The notes beneath the pieces were generated by a model. The model searched no databases and had not been told where the DNA came from. It worked only from the letters and a program-made list of their open reading frames with translations. DNA of 64,000 nt from assembly GCF_000981765.1 (NCBI RefSeq), contig NZ_CP010975.1, positions 1,426,001-1,490,000 on the forward strand, read 5' to 3'. The DNA is from Kangiella geojedonensis. GTDB taxonomy: Bacteria; Pseudomonadota; Gammaproteobacteria; Enterobacterales; Kangiellaceae. Position 1 is the stretch's first letter. Every line of letters begins with the position of its first letter. The position numbers and the translations under genes are program-made. Shown here piece by piece: positions 55,698 through 64,000 of the stretch.

Positions 55698-56963
55698 CTA
55701 CATTTGTGGTGCAGGAATTGAAATACTCACCGTTGTCTTAAATGTTTCACCTGGTAAATTTTCTGGCATCGCTGGGAATGGTACTGAATCAAATAATGCA
55801 TTCATAACAGCATCATCCAAAATCTTCTCACCAGAACTACTCACTAAGCTACCACCGACTAATTCGCCGTCTCTATCAACTTCAATACTGATAGAAACAT
55901 TACCGTGAGTCTTTCCTTCGCGAGGTCTCATCAAAGCTGACTTACCATGACGACGTAGAATATCACGCTGTGGGTATTCGAAATATGGAACATAATGAGC
56001 TCCAAGCTCACCTGAATACTGCTCTCTCATGCTAGCAAGCTCTGCAGCAGTTGGGCCTTGTGCTTTTTGCGCCTCTTCAGCAGCTTTCTGTTGCTCAGCA
56101 AGTTGTCTCTTTGCTTCTTCCAACTCAAGACGCAAACGTTCTGCTTCAGCGTTTTCTTCGGCTTGCTGTTCAGCTTCGGCTTGTTTTTTCTGTTCTTCTA
56201 ACTGCTTTTCTTGCTCAGCAATCTTTGCCTGCTCTTCTAGTAGCTGCTGTTGCTCTAATTCTCTTTGTTTACGCTCTTCCTCTTCACGCTGTTTACGCTC
56301 CTCTTCTTCACGCGCAGCAATGGCAGCTTGGTCGAATTTAGCGATACGAGATGACGATGGCTGGATCTCTGCAAAACGGGCTACTAAGTCGGCACGCTGT
56401 GCACCAGATATATCACCCAAGATAGCATCCTTAAACTCGGAACTTGGTGGGCGCTCTCCAATCCATGTCCTTAGAATTAAAGCGAATGCTTCAGGATCCG
56501 TACGACCAACTTCAGAACCATTAATACTGATCACTGTCGCGACTGATGGTAATAAATCAATCGTAACCACATCTCCGCTGACTAAATCTTGATCCATCAC
56601 TGTAGCAAAGTCTCGGACTGATTTAGCGTTGGCTAACACATTACTCGCTTCATTATTGTTTTTGATACGCTCGATCCAGAAACGCTTTAAGCGTCTGCCA
56701 GATAAGTTGTCAGCAAGAACCTTGATCTCCATCCTCTTGGCGCCGGATGAAGTGATTGCTTCATCTGCGTCATCCGTTTTATTGACTAAATACAATCCGT
56801 TAAGAAACCACTCGTTTCTTAATTCGCTATGCACTCCTAGTCCATTCAATTCTAAAGTCGTTCCTGAAACTGTTGTTTGCTCAGCGGCAACTGACAGTTG
56901 AGCCGCTAAAGTAAGCACCAAAGCAGCAAAGGAGTAAGAAATAATTTGAGTAAGTTTTTTCAT
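55698..56963 (-). CDS. Exported chalcone isomerase-like / TonB C-terminal domain fusion protein
   Basis: A 421-residue protein. A signal peptide (about 1-27, cleavage after SVAA) leads to a bacterial chalcone isomerase-like domain (about 30-200; LNGLGVHSELRNEWFLNGLY, then SGDVVTIDLLPSVATVISIN). An Arg/Glu/Gln-rich coiled coil (about 215-320) follows, and then a TonB C-terminal domain (about 335-421; KTHGNVSISIEVDRDGELVG, LPGETFKTTVSISIP). There is no N-terminal membrane anchor beyond the signal peptide, so it is likely periplasmic rather than a TonB protein proper. No exbB/exbD neighbour. The join is inside one intact frame. Confidence 0.82.
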   Translation of the reverse strand: MKKLTQIISYSFAALVLTLAAQLSVAAEQTTVSGTTLELNGLGVHSELRNEWFLNGLYLVNKTDDADEAITSSGAKRMEIKVLADNLSGRRLKRFWIERIKNNNEASNVLANAKSVRDFATVMDQDLVSGDVVTIDLLPSVATVISINGSEVGRTDPEAFALILRTWIGERPPSSEFKDAILGDISGAQRADLVARFAEIQPSSSRIAKFDQAAIAAREEEERKQREEEERKQRELEQQQLLEEQAKIAEQEKQLEEQKKQAEAEQQAEENAEAERLRLELEEAKRQLAEQQKAAEEAQKAQGPTAAELASMREQYSGELGAHYVPYFEYPQRDILRRHGKSALMRPREGKTHGNVSISIEVDRDGELVGGSLVSSSGEKILDDAVMNALFDSVPFPAMPENLPGETFKTTVSISIPAPQM

Positions 56964-57238
56964 CTAAATGCAGCCATTATTAGTCGAGAAACATCATTAT
57001 TGTCAAAAATTATGACACAGTTCATATTGTAAGAGTTTAGTATTTAATTGCAAGTTTGAATTTCGCTGATAAACCTTTGATTTATAATGACTTTAATTTC
57101 GGGCGACAAATAGCTCTTTTAATTGATTTGTAAAATTATTATCTCTATTACAGCTTTAGTTAACTTAAAACATTGACCTTCGCTCAGAAATAAGGCAGTT
57201 TATCTCACCTCCGAGGTATATTCAGATAAGTTTAATTT
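56964..57238. other. Divergent promoter region without a gene
   Basis: 275 bases between the CHI-TonB gene and the response regulator. A+T-rich, with TTATAATG at about 57083 and scattered AT tracts. No gene or recognised operator. Confidence 0.4.
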
Positions 57239-57928
57239 ATGAACGACATAATTCTTCTGGTTGAAGATGATGAAAAGCTGTCAGGCATGATCGCTGACTT
57301 TCTTCGCTCACATAATTTTAATGTAGTGGTTGAAGGTCATGGTAACCGTGCTATCGAGTTCATAGAGCAAAACCAGCCTCGCGCGGTCATACTGGACGTC
57401 ATGCTTCCAGGTACTGATGGCTTTACTATTTGCCGCACAGTTCGTCCTAAGTACCAAGGACCTATTTTGATGCTAACCTCTCTTAGCGATGAAATTGACG
57501 AAATCGCTGGGCTAGAAAACGGTGCTGATGATTATCTCTCAAAGCCGGTAAAATCTCATGTCCTTTTGGCTCACTTACGCGCCTTACTAAGACGAGTCGA
57601 GTCCGATGAGCCGGTACAAAACCAAGATAAAATCATCAATGCCGGAAACATTGCCATCAATGCCCAAAATCGAAGTGTCATGTGTGATTCTAAGGAAGTT
57701 CATCTTACTACCGCAGAGTACAACCTATTGTGGTTATTGGCCGAGCGTTCCGGAGAAGTCGTTAGCCGTGAAGAGCTGCATCGCAAAACATTCAAATTAG
57801 AATATGATGGGACAGATAGAAGCATTGACTTAAGAATTTCAAGACTTAGACGAAAGCTTGGAGATGACCCTAAATTGCCTTATATTATTAAGACAATTCG
57901 TGGTGAAGGATATCTTCTCGCCATATAA
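57239..57928 (+). CDS. OmpR/PhoB family response regulator (RstA-like)
   Basis: A 229-residue two-component regulator. The receiver domain has the acidic pair EDD (8-10), phospho-acceptor Asp in VILDVMLPG (about 52), Thr in LMLTSL and Lys in LSKPV. The C-terminal winged helix has TAEYNLLWLLAER and IKTIRGEGYLL. It resembles RstA of enterobacteria more than PhoB or CpxR, and the TICRTVR segment supports this. Its TAA overlaps the kinase ATG (TAATG). Target genes are not known. Confidence 0.9.
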   Translation: MNDIILLVEDDEKLSGMIADFLRSHNFNVVVEGHGNRAIEFIEQNQPRAVILDVMLPGTDGFTICRTVRPKYQGPILMLTSLSDEIDEIAGLENGADDYLSKPVKSHVLLAHLRALLRRVESDEPVQNQDKIINAGNIAINAQNRSVMCDSKEVHLTTAEYNLLWLLAERSGEVVSREELHRKTFKLEYDGTDRSIDLRISRLRRKLGDDPKLPYIIKTIRGEGYLLAI

Positions 57929-59355
57929 TGAAACGAAGTTTAGCCCTACTGGTCATTCTAATAGCAGTAAACCTTTGTGGTTTTATCGCTATGTACTATG
58001 TCTATTTTCCGTGGATGGAAAAAATTGACAACCAGGAAAAACAAGAGTCTATTTTATCAGATATTAGATTTCTCAACTTTCGTTTATCACTCTTAGACTA
58101 CAGCTACTCACCACAAACCATTGCCAAAGCCGAGCACGAGCTCAATGCTAAAATCACCGCTACCACGCGGGAACAACTTGGAATGGAGCCAGCAAACTTC
58201 CAAGCCTTAAAAGACAATCGCTACGGTATCAATATGGCTCGGCCAGAAGGCCCGCTAGCTTACTTGCTGCTAAATGACGACCAAACTATCTTGGCCGTGG
58301 GTCCCTACCCCAAAAATGATGATTCTATCAATCTTAGAGATTGGTTATTTTATTTGATCATTCTTCTGATATTCAATGCAATTGCCGTCTTGATCGTTTA
58401 TCGCCATGTGAATGAATACCTTAATGTCGCAATCAGAGCTATTCGCGAATTAGATTTAACGGGATTACGTCTCAAGCCAATTAAATCTCCCTTAACAAAC
58501 ATTGCCGTCAACACCCCTAGAGTTGTTAATCATATCAATGGGTTAAGTAAGCAACATCAACAAAGTCTTTACAATCAAAGAGACCTAATGCACGCTGTCG
58601 CACATGAGTTTAGAGGTCCTATGGCAAGGCTGAGTTTTGCGTTGGACTTATTTGCTCAAACGGATTCAGAAAGCCGCCAAAAGGAACTCACTAATGATAT
58701 GGATGAAGCGCTTCAAGAGCTTGATGACTTGGTCAAAGAAGTGCTTGGGTATTCACGGTTAAAGGATGGTCGTTTTCCTTTAAGTTTGGAACATTTTGAC
58801 CTGAAGAAAGTCTGCGCTCAAACCATTGAGAAGGTCAAAACCATTTATCCTGAAAAACAGTTTGTTCTTTATTCAGATCCGCCAAAATCCATCCCGCTTT
58901 ATGCTGATTGCAACCTCATCGAGCGTGTGATGATTAATTTGATCCGCAACGCAGCTCGCTTCTCAAATAAGCGCGTTAAAATCGCACTAGTACCCTTCAA
59001 AAATAGTATCGAAATACGGGTGGAAGACGATGGGCCAGGCATACCTCCCGGTAAAAGGACTCGTATTTTCGAGCCATTCACCCGTCTTGACTTTAGTCGT
59101 AACCGTGACTCCGGCGGTGCAGGACTTGGTCTTGCGATTGCCAAAGGTATCGTCAATCGCCACCAAGGAACCATTTGGGCTGAAGACAGTAGAGAATTAG
59201 GCGGCGCTGTATTTACAATACACATGCCGCTGAAGCAAAAGTCGCCCATTATTGAGGCTGAAGACGCACTAAAAGGCTCTTCTAAAAAGAAAAAGAAGCT
59301 AAAGAAAAGCTCCGCATTTGATAAGTTTAGAAAAAAACGACGAAGCCAAGATTAA
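57928..59355 (+). CDS. Sensor histidine kinase (RstB-like)
   Basis: A 475-residue inner-membrane sensor kinase. Membrane helices are at about 5-27 and 137-157, with a periplasmic sensor of about 110 residues between them. The HisKA box AVAHEFRGPMARLSF carries the phospho-His (about 229), and the ATPase has NLIRNAARFSN (N box), DDGPGIP (G1) and GGAGLGLAIA (G2). HAMP is short or absent. A Lys-rich cytoplasmic tail (KKKKKLKKSSAFDKFRKK) ends the protein. It is the partner of the overlapping regulator. Confidence 0.92.
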   Translation: MKRSLALLVILIAVNLCGFIAMYYVYFPWMEKIDNQEKQESILSDIRFLNFRLSLLDYSYSPQTIAKAEHELNAKITATTREQLGMEPANFQALKDNRYGINMARPEGPLAYLLLNDDQTILAVGPYPKNDDSINLRDWLFYLIILLIFNAIAVLIVYRHVNEYLNVAIRAIRELDLTGLRLKPIKSPLTNIAVNTPRVVNHINGLSKQHQQSLYNQRDLMHAVAHEFRGPMARLSFALDLFAQTDSESRQKELTNDMDEALQELDDLVKEVLGYSRLKDGRFPLSLEHFDLKKVCAQTIEKVKTIYPEKQFVLYSDPPKSIPLYADCNLIERVMINLIRNAARFSNKRVKIALVPFKNSIEIRVEDDGPGIPPGKRTRIFEPFTRLDFSRNRDSGGAGLGLAIAKGIVNRHQGTIWAEDSRELGGAVFTIHMPLKQKSPIIEAEDALKGSSKKKKKLKKSSAFDKFRKKRRSQD

Positions 59356-59370
59356 TCCGACAATAGGCGA

Positions 59371-60135
59371 CTAACGGATCGAGTACCAACCAAAACCTTC
59401 ATCTTGACCAGCTATAATCACGTTATCCTGGGGCCAGTTTATCGCTTCTGCAACAGATTTTTGAACCAAGTCTTGACAGTTGTTCTGTTCACTAATGTGA
59501 CTAGCAATAAGCAGCTCCAAATCATCGCTGATAATACTTTGCAGTAACTGTATGGCCTGTTTGTTACTCATATGCCCCAAAGGCCCACCTACTCGTTGCT
59601 TTAATGAATACGGATAAGGCCCATTCCACAGCATGTCTTCATCATGATTACACTCCAACAAAATGCCATGGCACGATTTTAAGGTATCAATAATTTCAGG
59701 CGTATAAGACCCCAAATCAGTCAAAATCGCTAAGTGCTTTTGAGAGGCCGTAAATAAATACTGACAAGGCTCACGAGCATCATGAGGCACAGAAATTGGT
59801 AAGATATCCAGATCACCTATCTGGAATGCTTCAAAGCCTTCAATTATAGAATATTGGGTTAACTTTCCACACTTCCCCGAGAGTAAGGAGCCGCGTGTAG
59901 ACCAGACGGGTATGTCAAACTTTCTGCTTAAAGGCCCAACGCCACTAATATGGTCTTGGTGTTCGTGAGTCACTAAAACTGCATCAATGTCGTGAGCTGA
60001 TACCTCTAAGCGCTCAAGGCGTTTTAACGTCTCTTTAAGCGTAAAGCCACAATCAACCATGACTGTGGCTTTATCAGTTGCAATAAGTGTTGCGTTACCT
60101 TTGCTCCCAGAACCCAGCGAAGCTACTTTTAGCAC
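59371..60135 (-). CDS. MBL-fold metallo-hydrolase (YycJ/VicX-like)
   Basis: A 254-residue metallo-beta-lactamase-fold protein. The HxHxDH metal motif is seen as THEHQDHI (about 57-63), with a later acidic ligand region ECNHDEDML and C-terminal HISEQN. The N-terminus VASLGSGSKGNATLI resembles YycJ/WalJ exonuclease-like members. The frame begins with GTG, directly after the bamC stop with no gap. Substrate is not known. It shares a transcript with dapA and bamC. Confidence 0.85.
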   Translation of the reverse strand: MLKVASLGSGSKGNATLIATDKATVMVDCGFTLKETLKRLERLEVSAHDIDAVLVTHEHQDHISGVGPLSRKFDIPVWSTRGSLLSGKCGKLTQYSIIEGFEAFQIGDLDILPISVPHDAREPCQYLFTASQKHLAILTDLGSYTPEIIDTLKSCHGILLECNHDEDMLWNGPYPYSLKQRVGGPLGHMSNKQAIQLLQSIISDDLELLIASHISEQNNCQDLVQKSVAEAINWPQDNVIIAGQDEGFGWYSIR

Positions 60136-61227
60136 TTAATTGTCGCCTCGCTCACCTTTGCTACGCTTAAACTCGGCAGAAAACTCAGGGTAAATACGGG
60201 TAACTGTGCTTGAATCTAAAAGCTCACCTTCAGCCCCATAAAAACTCAAACTAACACCTCCTGCGTTAAGCTCAGACAGTTTAATTTGATAATCGCCAGG
60301 CTCAAGATCTATTTTAGCTTCATTGTCATCGCTACCAAACCACGACCAGAAGCCATTATCAGGTTCGTTGACTCTAAAGTAATACGTTTTCTCCGAGCGG
60401 TCGCGATCAGTAACTTCTAGGTTCAATGCCGCTAAAACGCGTGGCATCTGATCCCAAACAGCTAAAAACTCACGCTCTGACACTAGCGCTAAAGCTCCTT
60501 GATCGTTATACCCGAGCTCAACGTTAATTTTAGCTTGCTGTAAGATACGCTCACGTGCTTCACGTGTGCGCTCTGAATCGTAATAACCTATAAAGTAATT
60601 CAAGAACTGCTTTGCCATACGACTTGACGTTTCTACATCAACCCAGCGGTCCTCTTTATTTTGTTGATAAGCGACATGATCAGCTTGTAGCGCCACTTCA
60701 TTTGGTTTGGTATCAACAATATTCAAACTAAATTTATGACGCTCACCTTCTAATGAGTAAGCTCCTAAATGCTCAGAAACTTGACTCTCATCCGTATCGC
60801 TTATCCAGTCAGTGGTAACTGAATCTGCGCTAGCCTCTTGATAGCTTATTTTTTGAGACACCATAAAGCGCTCAATATACTGAACTAGCTCCTCGCTGTT
60901 GCCACGAACCCACACTGTTGGTTGTTGGCGTTCAGTGTCTTCCCAGATGCCGTCACCGGCTACTAACAACAACTGAGGAGGCTCAAGGGCCAGTTGCTTA
61001 CCTTTAGCTTCACGACTAGTGATTACTGTACCTTCAGGAATTCTATAGCTGTCGGTTATATTGACTTCCGTGGTCCCTGGAGGCAGTTGTAACTCAGGGC
61101 CTTTATCGCTACTCATGTAACGGTCATCAATATCTTCAGTGCCGTCTGTGGTCGCGCAAGCAGACAACACAACAGCCGCGCTTACTGCCAAAGTAATAGT
61201 TTTAATTGTTTTATGGTAATTCAACAT
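60136..61227 (-). CDS. bamC: Outer membrane assembly lipoprotein BamC
   Basis: BamC (NlpB) is an accessory lipoprotein of the BAM complex that inserts beta-barrel proteins. 363 residues (E. coli 344). A lipobox VLSAC (Cys about 23) is followed by the unstructured BamD-binding N-terminal part (DRYMSSDKGPELQLPPG) and two helix-grip domains. GGACAAGCAA lies ahead of the ATG inside the dapA end, which it overlaps by 17 bases. The dapA-bamC order matches E. coli. Confidence 0.93.
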   Translation of the reverse strand: MLNYHKTIKTITLAVSAAVVLSACATTDGTEDIDDRYMSSDKGPELQLPPGTTEVNITDSYRIPEGTVITSREAKGKQLALEPPQLLLVAGDGIWEDTERQQPTVWVRGNSEELVQYIERFMVSQKISYQEASADSVTTDWISDTDESQVSEHLGAYSLEGERHKFSLNIVDTKPNEVALQADHVAYQQNKEDRWVDVETSSRMAKQFLNYFIGYYDSERTREARERILQQAKINVELGYNDQGALALVSEREFLAVWDQMPRVLAALNLEVTDRDRSEKTYYFRVNEPDNGFWSWFGSDDNEAKIDLEPGDYQIKLSELNAGGVSLSFYGAEGELLDSSTVTRIYPEFSAEFKRSKGERGDN

Positions 61228-62092
61228 TTGCTTGTTCCAATGCTTGGGTAACTTGTGCGTGAAAGCGCGACTCTAACTCGGTCAATGGCAAACGAATACC
61301 ACGGCCCATTTTATTCATTCGATAAAGCGCCCATTTCACAGGGATGGGGTTAGCTTCAAGAAAAAGCTTTTCATTTAACCCCATAAGTTTGTCATTTATC
61401 AGTGCTGCCTGTTTCCAGTTTTGAGCATCTGCTAACTCACACATCTTACTCATTAATCCCGGTGCAGCATTTGCCGTTACAGATATCACACCATGACCTC
61501 CGAGCTTCATGAAATCGTACGCAGTTGCGTCATCACCACTCAATATGGTGATTGGAGTTTCAAGTAAGCGATTTAGTTCCGTAACTCGAGTGACATCGCC
61601 TGTCGCCTCTTTAATTCCCACAATATTGTCAAGTTTAGCCAGCTCTGCCACGGTTTGTGGCAATAAGTCGACAGCTGTTCTGCCTGGCACATTATACAAG
61701 ATAATCGGTAAGTCACAGTTTTCAGCGACTGCTTTAAAGTGTGCTAAAAGACCTTGTTGCGATGGTTTACAGTAATAAGGCGTCACAACCAAAGCACCGT
61801 CGACACCAAGCTTCTTAACCTCGTTGGTTAAGCTAATGGTTTTATCCGTGCTCATAGCACCGCTACCGGCAATAATCCGTATCTTGCCTGCGGCTTGCTC
61901 AACAACCGTTTTAATTGCCAAGAAGTACTCTTGCTCGGTCACGGTTCCCGACTCACCAGTCGTGCCCATCACCACAATACCGGAAGTTCCTTGCTCAATA
62001 TGCCAATCAACCAGCTCGCGTAGAGCCTCTAGATCAAGCTGACCTTCATCGGTCATTGGTGTCACAATTGCTACAATACTGCCTGAAAACAT
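61211..62092 (-). CDS. dapA: 4-hydroxy-tetrahydrodipicolinate synthase
   Basis: DapA condenses aspartate semialdehyde and pyruvate in lysine/diaminopimelate synthesis. 293 residues (E. coli 292). Schiff-base Lys in VGIKEATGDV (about 161), Tyr in LPIILYNVPGRTAVDL (about 133), and the phosphate-like loop GTTGESGT (about 43). GAGGAATTAGAG precedes the ATG. It heads dapA-bamC-MBL. Confidence 0.98.
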   Translation of the reverse strand: MFSGSIVAIVTPMTDEGQLDLEALRELVDWHIEQGTSGIVVMGTTGESGTVTEQEYFLAIKTVVEQAAGKIRIIAGSGAMSTDKTISLTNEVKKLGVDGALVVTPYYCKPSQQGLLAHFKAVAENCDLPIILYNVPGRTAVDLLPQTVAELAKLDNIVGIKEATGDVTRVTELNRLLETPITILSGDDATAYDFMKLGGHGVISVTANAAPGLMSKMCELADAQNWKQAALINDKLMGLNEKLFLEANPIPVKWALYRMNKMGRGIRLPLTELESRFHAQVTQALEQANVELP

Positions 62093-62345
62093 CTCTAATT
62101 CCTCTCATTACGCGTCGCTATGTTAGCCAGCAACAGCGTTAAAAACAACCTAAAAAGGAAAAATCACTGGGATAACTTGCGACAATAAAAATTCTAACGT
62201 AAAGTGATATTAAACGATGTTAACGTTCATATTAGCTCAATAAAAGAACGTTACTCTAGTTTCATATAACCAATTGATGTAGTTTGCATTTTGCAAGCGC
62301 TCAATAAACAGACAGATAGTATAAAAAGCATACAGGAGGCTGAGC

Positions 62346-62813
62346 TTGAGCCAACCGCAGCTGAATAAGAAAGCACCACATTTTGATCTACCCGCGACAG
62401 GGGAACAAAACCTCTCTCTTAAAGACTTCAAAGATAAAAACCTCGTTATCTACTTTTACCCAAAAGACAACACTCCTGGCTGTACCACTGAAGGCCAAAA
62501 CTTTCGTGATCTTTTCGATGAATTTCAAAAGCATGACACAGAAATACTGGGCGTATCTCGCGATAGTGTTCGTGTACATGAAAATTTCAAGAAAAAGCAT
62601 GAATTTCCTTTTGACTTACTAAGCGACAAAGAAGAAGACATGTGTAATGCCTACGATGTCATCAAACTCAAGAAGTTGTACGGTAAAGAGTATATGGGCA
62701 TTGAGCGTAGCACTTTCTTAATTGATAAAAGTGGCAAGTTACGTCAAGAGTGGCGCAAGGTAAAAGTTAAAGGTCATGCCGACGAAGTACTAGAAGCAGT
62801 AAAAGCACTATAA
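62346..62813 (+). CDS. bcp: Thiol peroxidase BCP (peroxiredoxin Q)
   Basis: A 155-residue thiol peroxidase that reduces hydroperoxides with thioredoxin. The peroxidatic Cys is in NTPGCTTEGQNF (about 46). The usual resolving Cys five residues later (as in E. coli PGCTVQACG) is absent; the only other Cys is in EDMCNAYD (about 100), so disulfide chemistry differs or the enzyme is 1-Cys type. The start is TTG with AGGAGG 6 bases upstream. It precedes phoH by 39 bases. Confidence 0.94.
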   Translation: MSQPQLNKKAPHFDLPATGEQNLSLKDFKDKNLVIYFYPKDNTPGCTTEGQNFRDLFDEFQKHDTEILGVSRDSVRVHENFKKKHEFPFDLLSDKEEDMCNAYDVIKLKKLYGKEYMGIERSTFLIDKSGKLRQEWRKVKVKGHADEVLEAVKAL

Positions 62814-62852
62814 CTTCTGTCTTTTCCAAAGGAGCCTATAGAAGGAGCCCAA

Positions 62853-64000
62853 ATGGTAAAACCGAAAATTGCTGGTAAACGTCTTTTTGTATTAGACACA
62901 AACGTGCTGATGCACGATCCTACCGCCCTATTTCGCTTCGAGGAACACGACATATTAATACCCATGGTGGTCCTCGAAGAATTAGATGCCGGGAAAAAGG
63001 GGCTCTCGGAGGTGGCCCGAAATGTTCGGCAAGTAAGCAGATACCTTGATGACCTTCTCTCTATCGCCGAAGATGATAAAGATCCTATGAAAGAAGGTAT
63101 TCCAATTGGAATGCTCCAACAAATACAAGACCCATCGAAACACGGAAAAATCTATTTCCAGACTAAAGATCATATCGACCGACTTCCCGACTCACTCCCC
63201 AGTAGCAAAGCTGACAATACCATTTTAAACGTCGCCCTAGCCTTACAGACTAAAAACGACGATAAAACCGTAACCTTAGTGTCTAAAGACATCAACCTTC
63301 GCATTAAAGCGAATATTGTCGGCGTTCACTCAGAGGACTATTACAACGATAAGGTACTTGATGACGTTGAACAGCTCCATACCGGTTTCTATGAACTGCC
63401 GGAAGATTTCTGGGACACCCACAGTCGTGACATCGACTCATGGCAGGAAGAAGGCCATACCTTCTATAAGATCAAAGGTCCTTTGGTAAAAGAGTGGTTT
63501 ATCAATCAATGCCTTTACCAACCTCAAGACAAGTTTGAAGCTATTGTCCGTGACATTGATGATGCCGATAGTGATAGCCCTACCGCGCTTATTGAGTTGC
63601 TAGTGGATTATCGCAATGACAGCCATAACATCTGGGGCATTACCGCGCGCAATCGCGAACAAAGTTTTGCCCTCAACCAATTGATGGATCCCAATATCGA
63701 CTTTGTCACCTTACAAGGCCCTGCAGGTACCGGTAAGACATTGCTTGCGTTAGCTGCAGCGCTCGAACAAGCCATTGAGATGAAGCGCTATAAAGAAATC
63801 ATTGTCACTCGTGTCACGGTTTCAGTAGGTGAAGATATTGGTTTTTTACCGGGTACTGAAGAGGAAAAAATGACCCCGTGGATGGGAGCCTTAATGGATA
63901 ACCTAGAAGTCCTCTCGCCCACCGATAATGATGAATGGGGTGTAGCCGCCACCCATGATCTGTTACGTAAGTGGATCAAGGTGCGCTCACTAAACTTTAT
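62853..64000 (+). CDS. phoH: PhoH family ATPase with N-terminal PIN domain (3' end outside window)
   Basis: The first 382 residues of a PIN-PhoH protein (PhoH2 type). The N-terminal PIN domain (RLFVLDTNVLMHDPTAL, about 10-26; VVLEELDAGKKG; later VTLVSKDINLRIKA) has the acidic pattern of an RNase. The PhoH ATPase follows from about 265 with Walker A GPAGTGKT (about 290) and VTRVTVSVGED. Such fused proteins have RNA helicase/RNase activity. AAGGAG lies before the ATG. It runs off the window, so the end is not seen. Confidence 0.93.
   Translation, partial: MVKPKIAGKRLFVLDTNVLMHDPTALFRFEEHDILIPMVVLEELDAGKKGLSEVARNVRQVSRYLDDLLSIAEDDKDPMKEGIPIGMLQQIQDPSKHGKIYFQTKDHIDRLPDSLPSSKADNTILNVALALQTKNDDKTVTLVSKDINLRIKANIVGVHSEDYYNDKVLDDVEQLHTGFYELPEDFWDTHSRDIDSWQEEGHTFYKIKGPLVKEWFINQCLYQPQDKFEAIVRDIDDADSDSPTALIELLVDYRNDSHNIWGITARNREQSFALNQLMDPNIDFVTLQGPAGTGKTLLALAAALEQAIEMKRYKEIIVTRVTVSVGEDIGFLPGTEEEKMTPWMGALMDNLEVLSPTDNDEWGVAATHDLLRKWIKVRSLNF

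Noticed and set aside
56029-56592. 187-residue plus-strand open frame rich in Ser/Cys
   Set aside because: It is the antisense of the Glu/Gln-rich coiled coil of the CHI-TonB gene; composition bias explains the absence of stops.

Overview
This 64 kb window is a stretch of bacterial chromosome made almost entirely of housekeeping and central-metabolism genes. The gene set points to a marine or halophilic gammaproteobacterium: AcnB, MetJ with met boxes, RoxA/YcfD, RimK, RstAB-like two-component genes, BamC next to DapA, YoaA, and YbaB/RecR/DnaX next to a small SRP RNA. An S46 dipeptidyl-peptidase and many exported proteins and lipoproteins, with moderate to low G+C, suggest Kangiella or a close relative; that assignment is inference. 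I see no prophage, insertion sequence, CRISPR array or integron. The window opens inside an S46 peptidase gene and closes inside a PhoH gene.

Layout. 0-5 kb: S46 peptidase (3' part), a small unknown gene, and a periplasmic-sensor GGDEF-EAL protein. 5-13.3 kb: acnB, a CigR-like exported protein, purB, the ribosomal oxygenase gene roxA, a MATE exporter and queH. 13.3-21 kb, minus strand: Slp lipoprotein, tsaB-yoaA-hemH-adk, a VanZ-like gene and htpG with a clear sigma-32 promoter. 21-27.2 kb, minus strand: two lipoprotein genes (one an S41 protease), recR, ybaB, dnaX and the 4.5S SRP RNA. 27.2-31.1 kb: two tandem alkaline phosphatases behind a five-unit Pho box array. 31.3-33.6 kb: rimK-rimB, a tRNA-Ser gene with an unusual duplicated 5' half and hairpin chain in front of it, and a DUF4920 gene.

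33.7-52.2 kb is a sulfur block. It holds egtBD (ergothioneine), a PhzF-like gene, cysG-cysK, a divergent cysB-type regulator, cysJIH, fpr behind a Fur-like site, and metXBLF divergent from metJ with tandem met boxes between them. Together these cover sulfate reduction (needing siroheme from CysG), cysteine synthesis, and methionine synthesis from aspartate through homoserine and cystathionine to methyl-THF supply; no metC, metE or metH lies in the window.

52.2-64 kb: an exported methyltransferase-like lipoprotein, nadA, an M14 carboxypeptidase, a chalcone-isomerase-like/TonB-C fusion, an RstAB-like two-component pair, dapA-bamC-MBL hydrolase, bcp and phoH.

The most unusual things seen are: (1) the 27-bp duplicated 5' end of tRNA-Ser separated by 138 bp that folds into six consecutive small hairpins, all downstream of a tRNA-type promoter; (2) an A10 run in dnaX with stops immediately after it in both alternative frames, exactly where a short gamma subunit should end; (3) the Pho box array; (4) the CHI-TonB fusion. 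I did not find a multi-gene system that looks undescribed.
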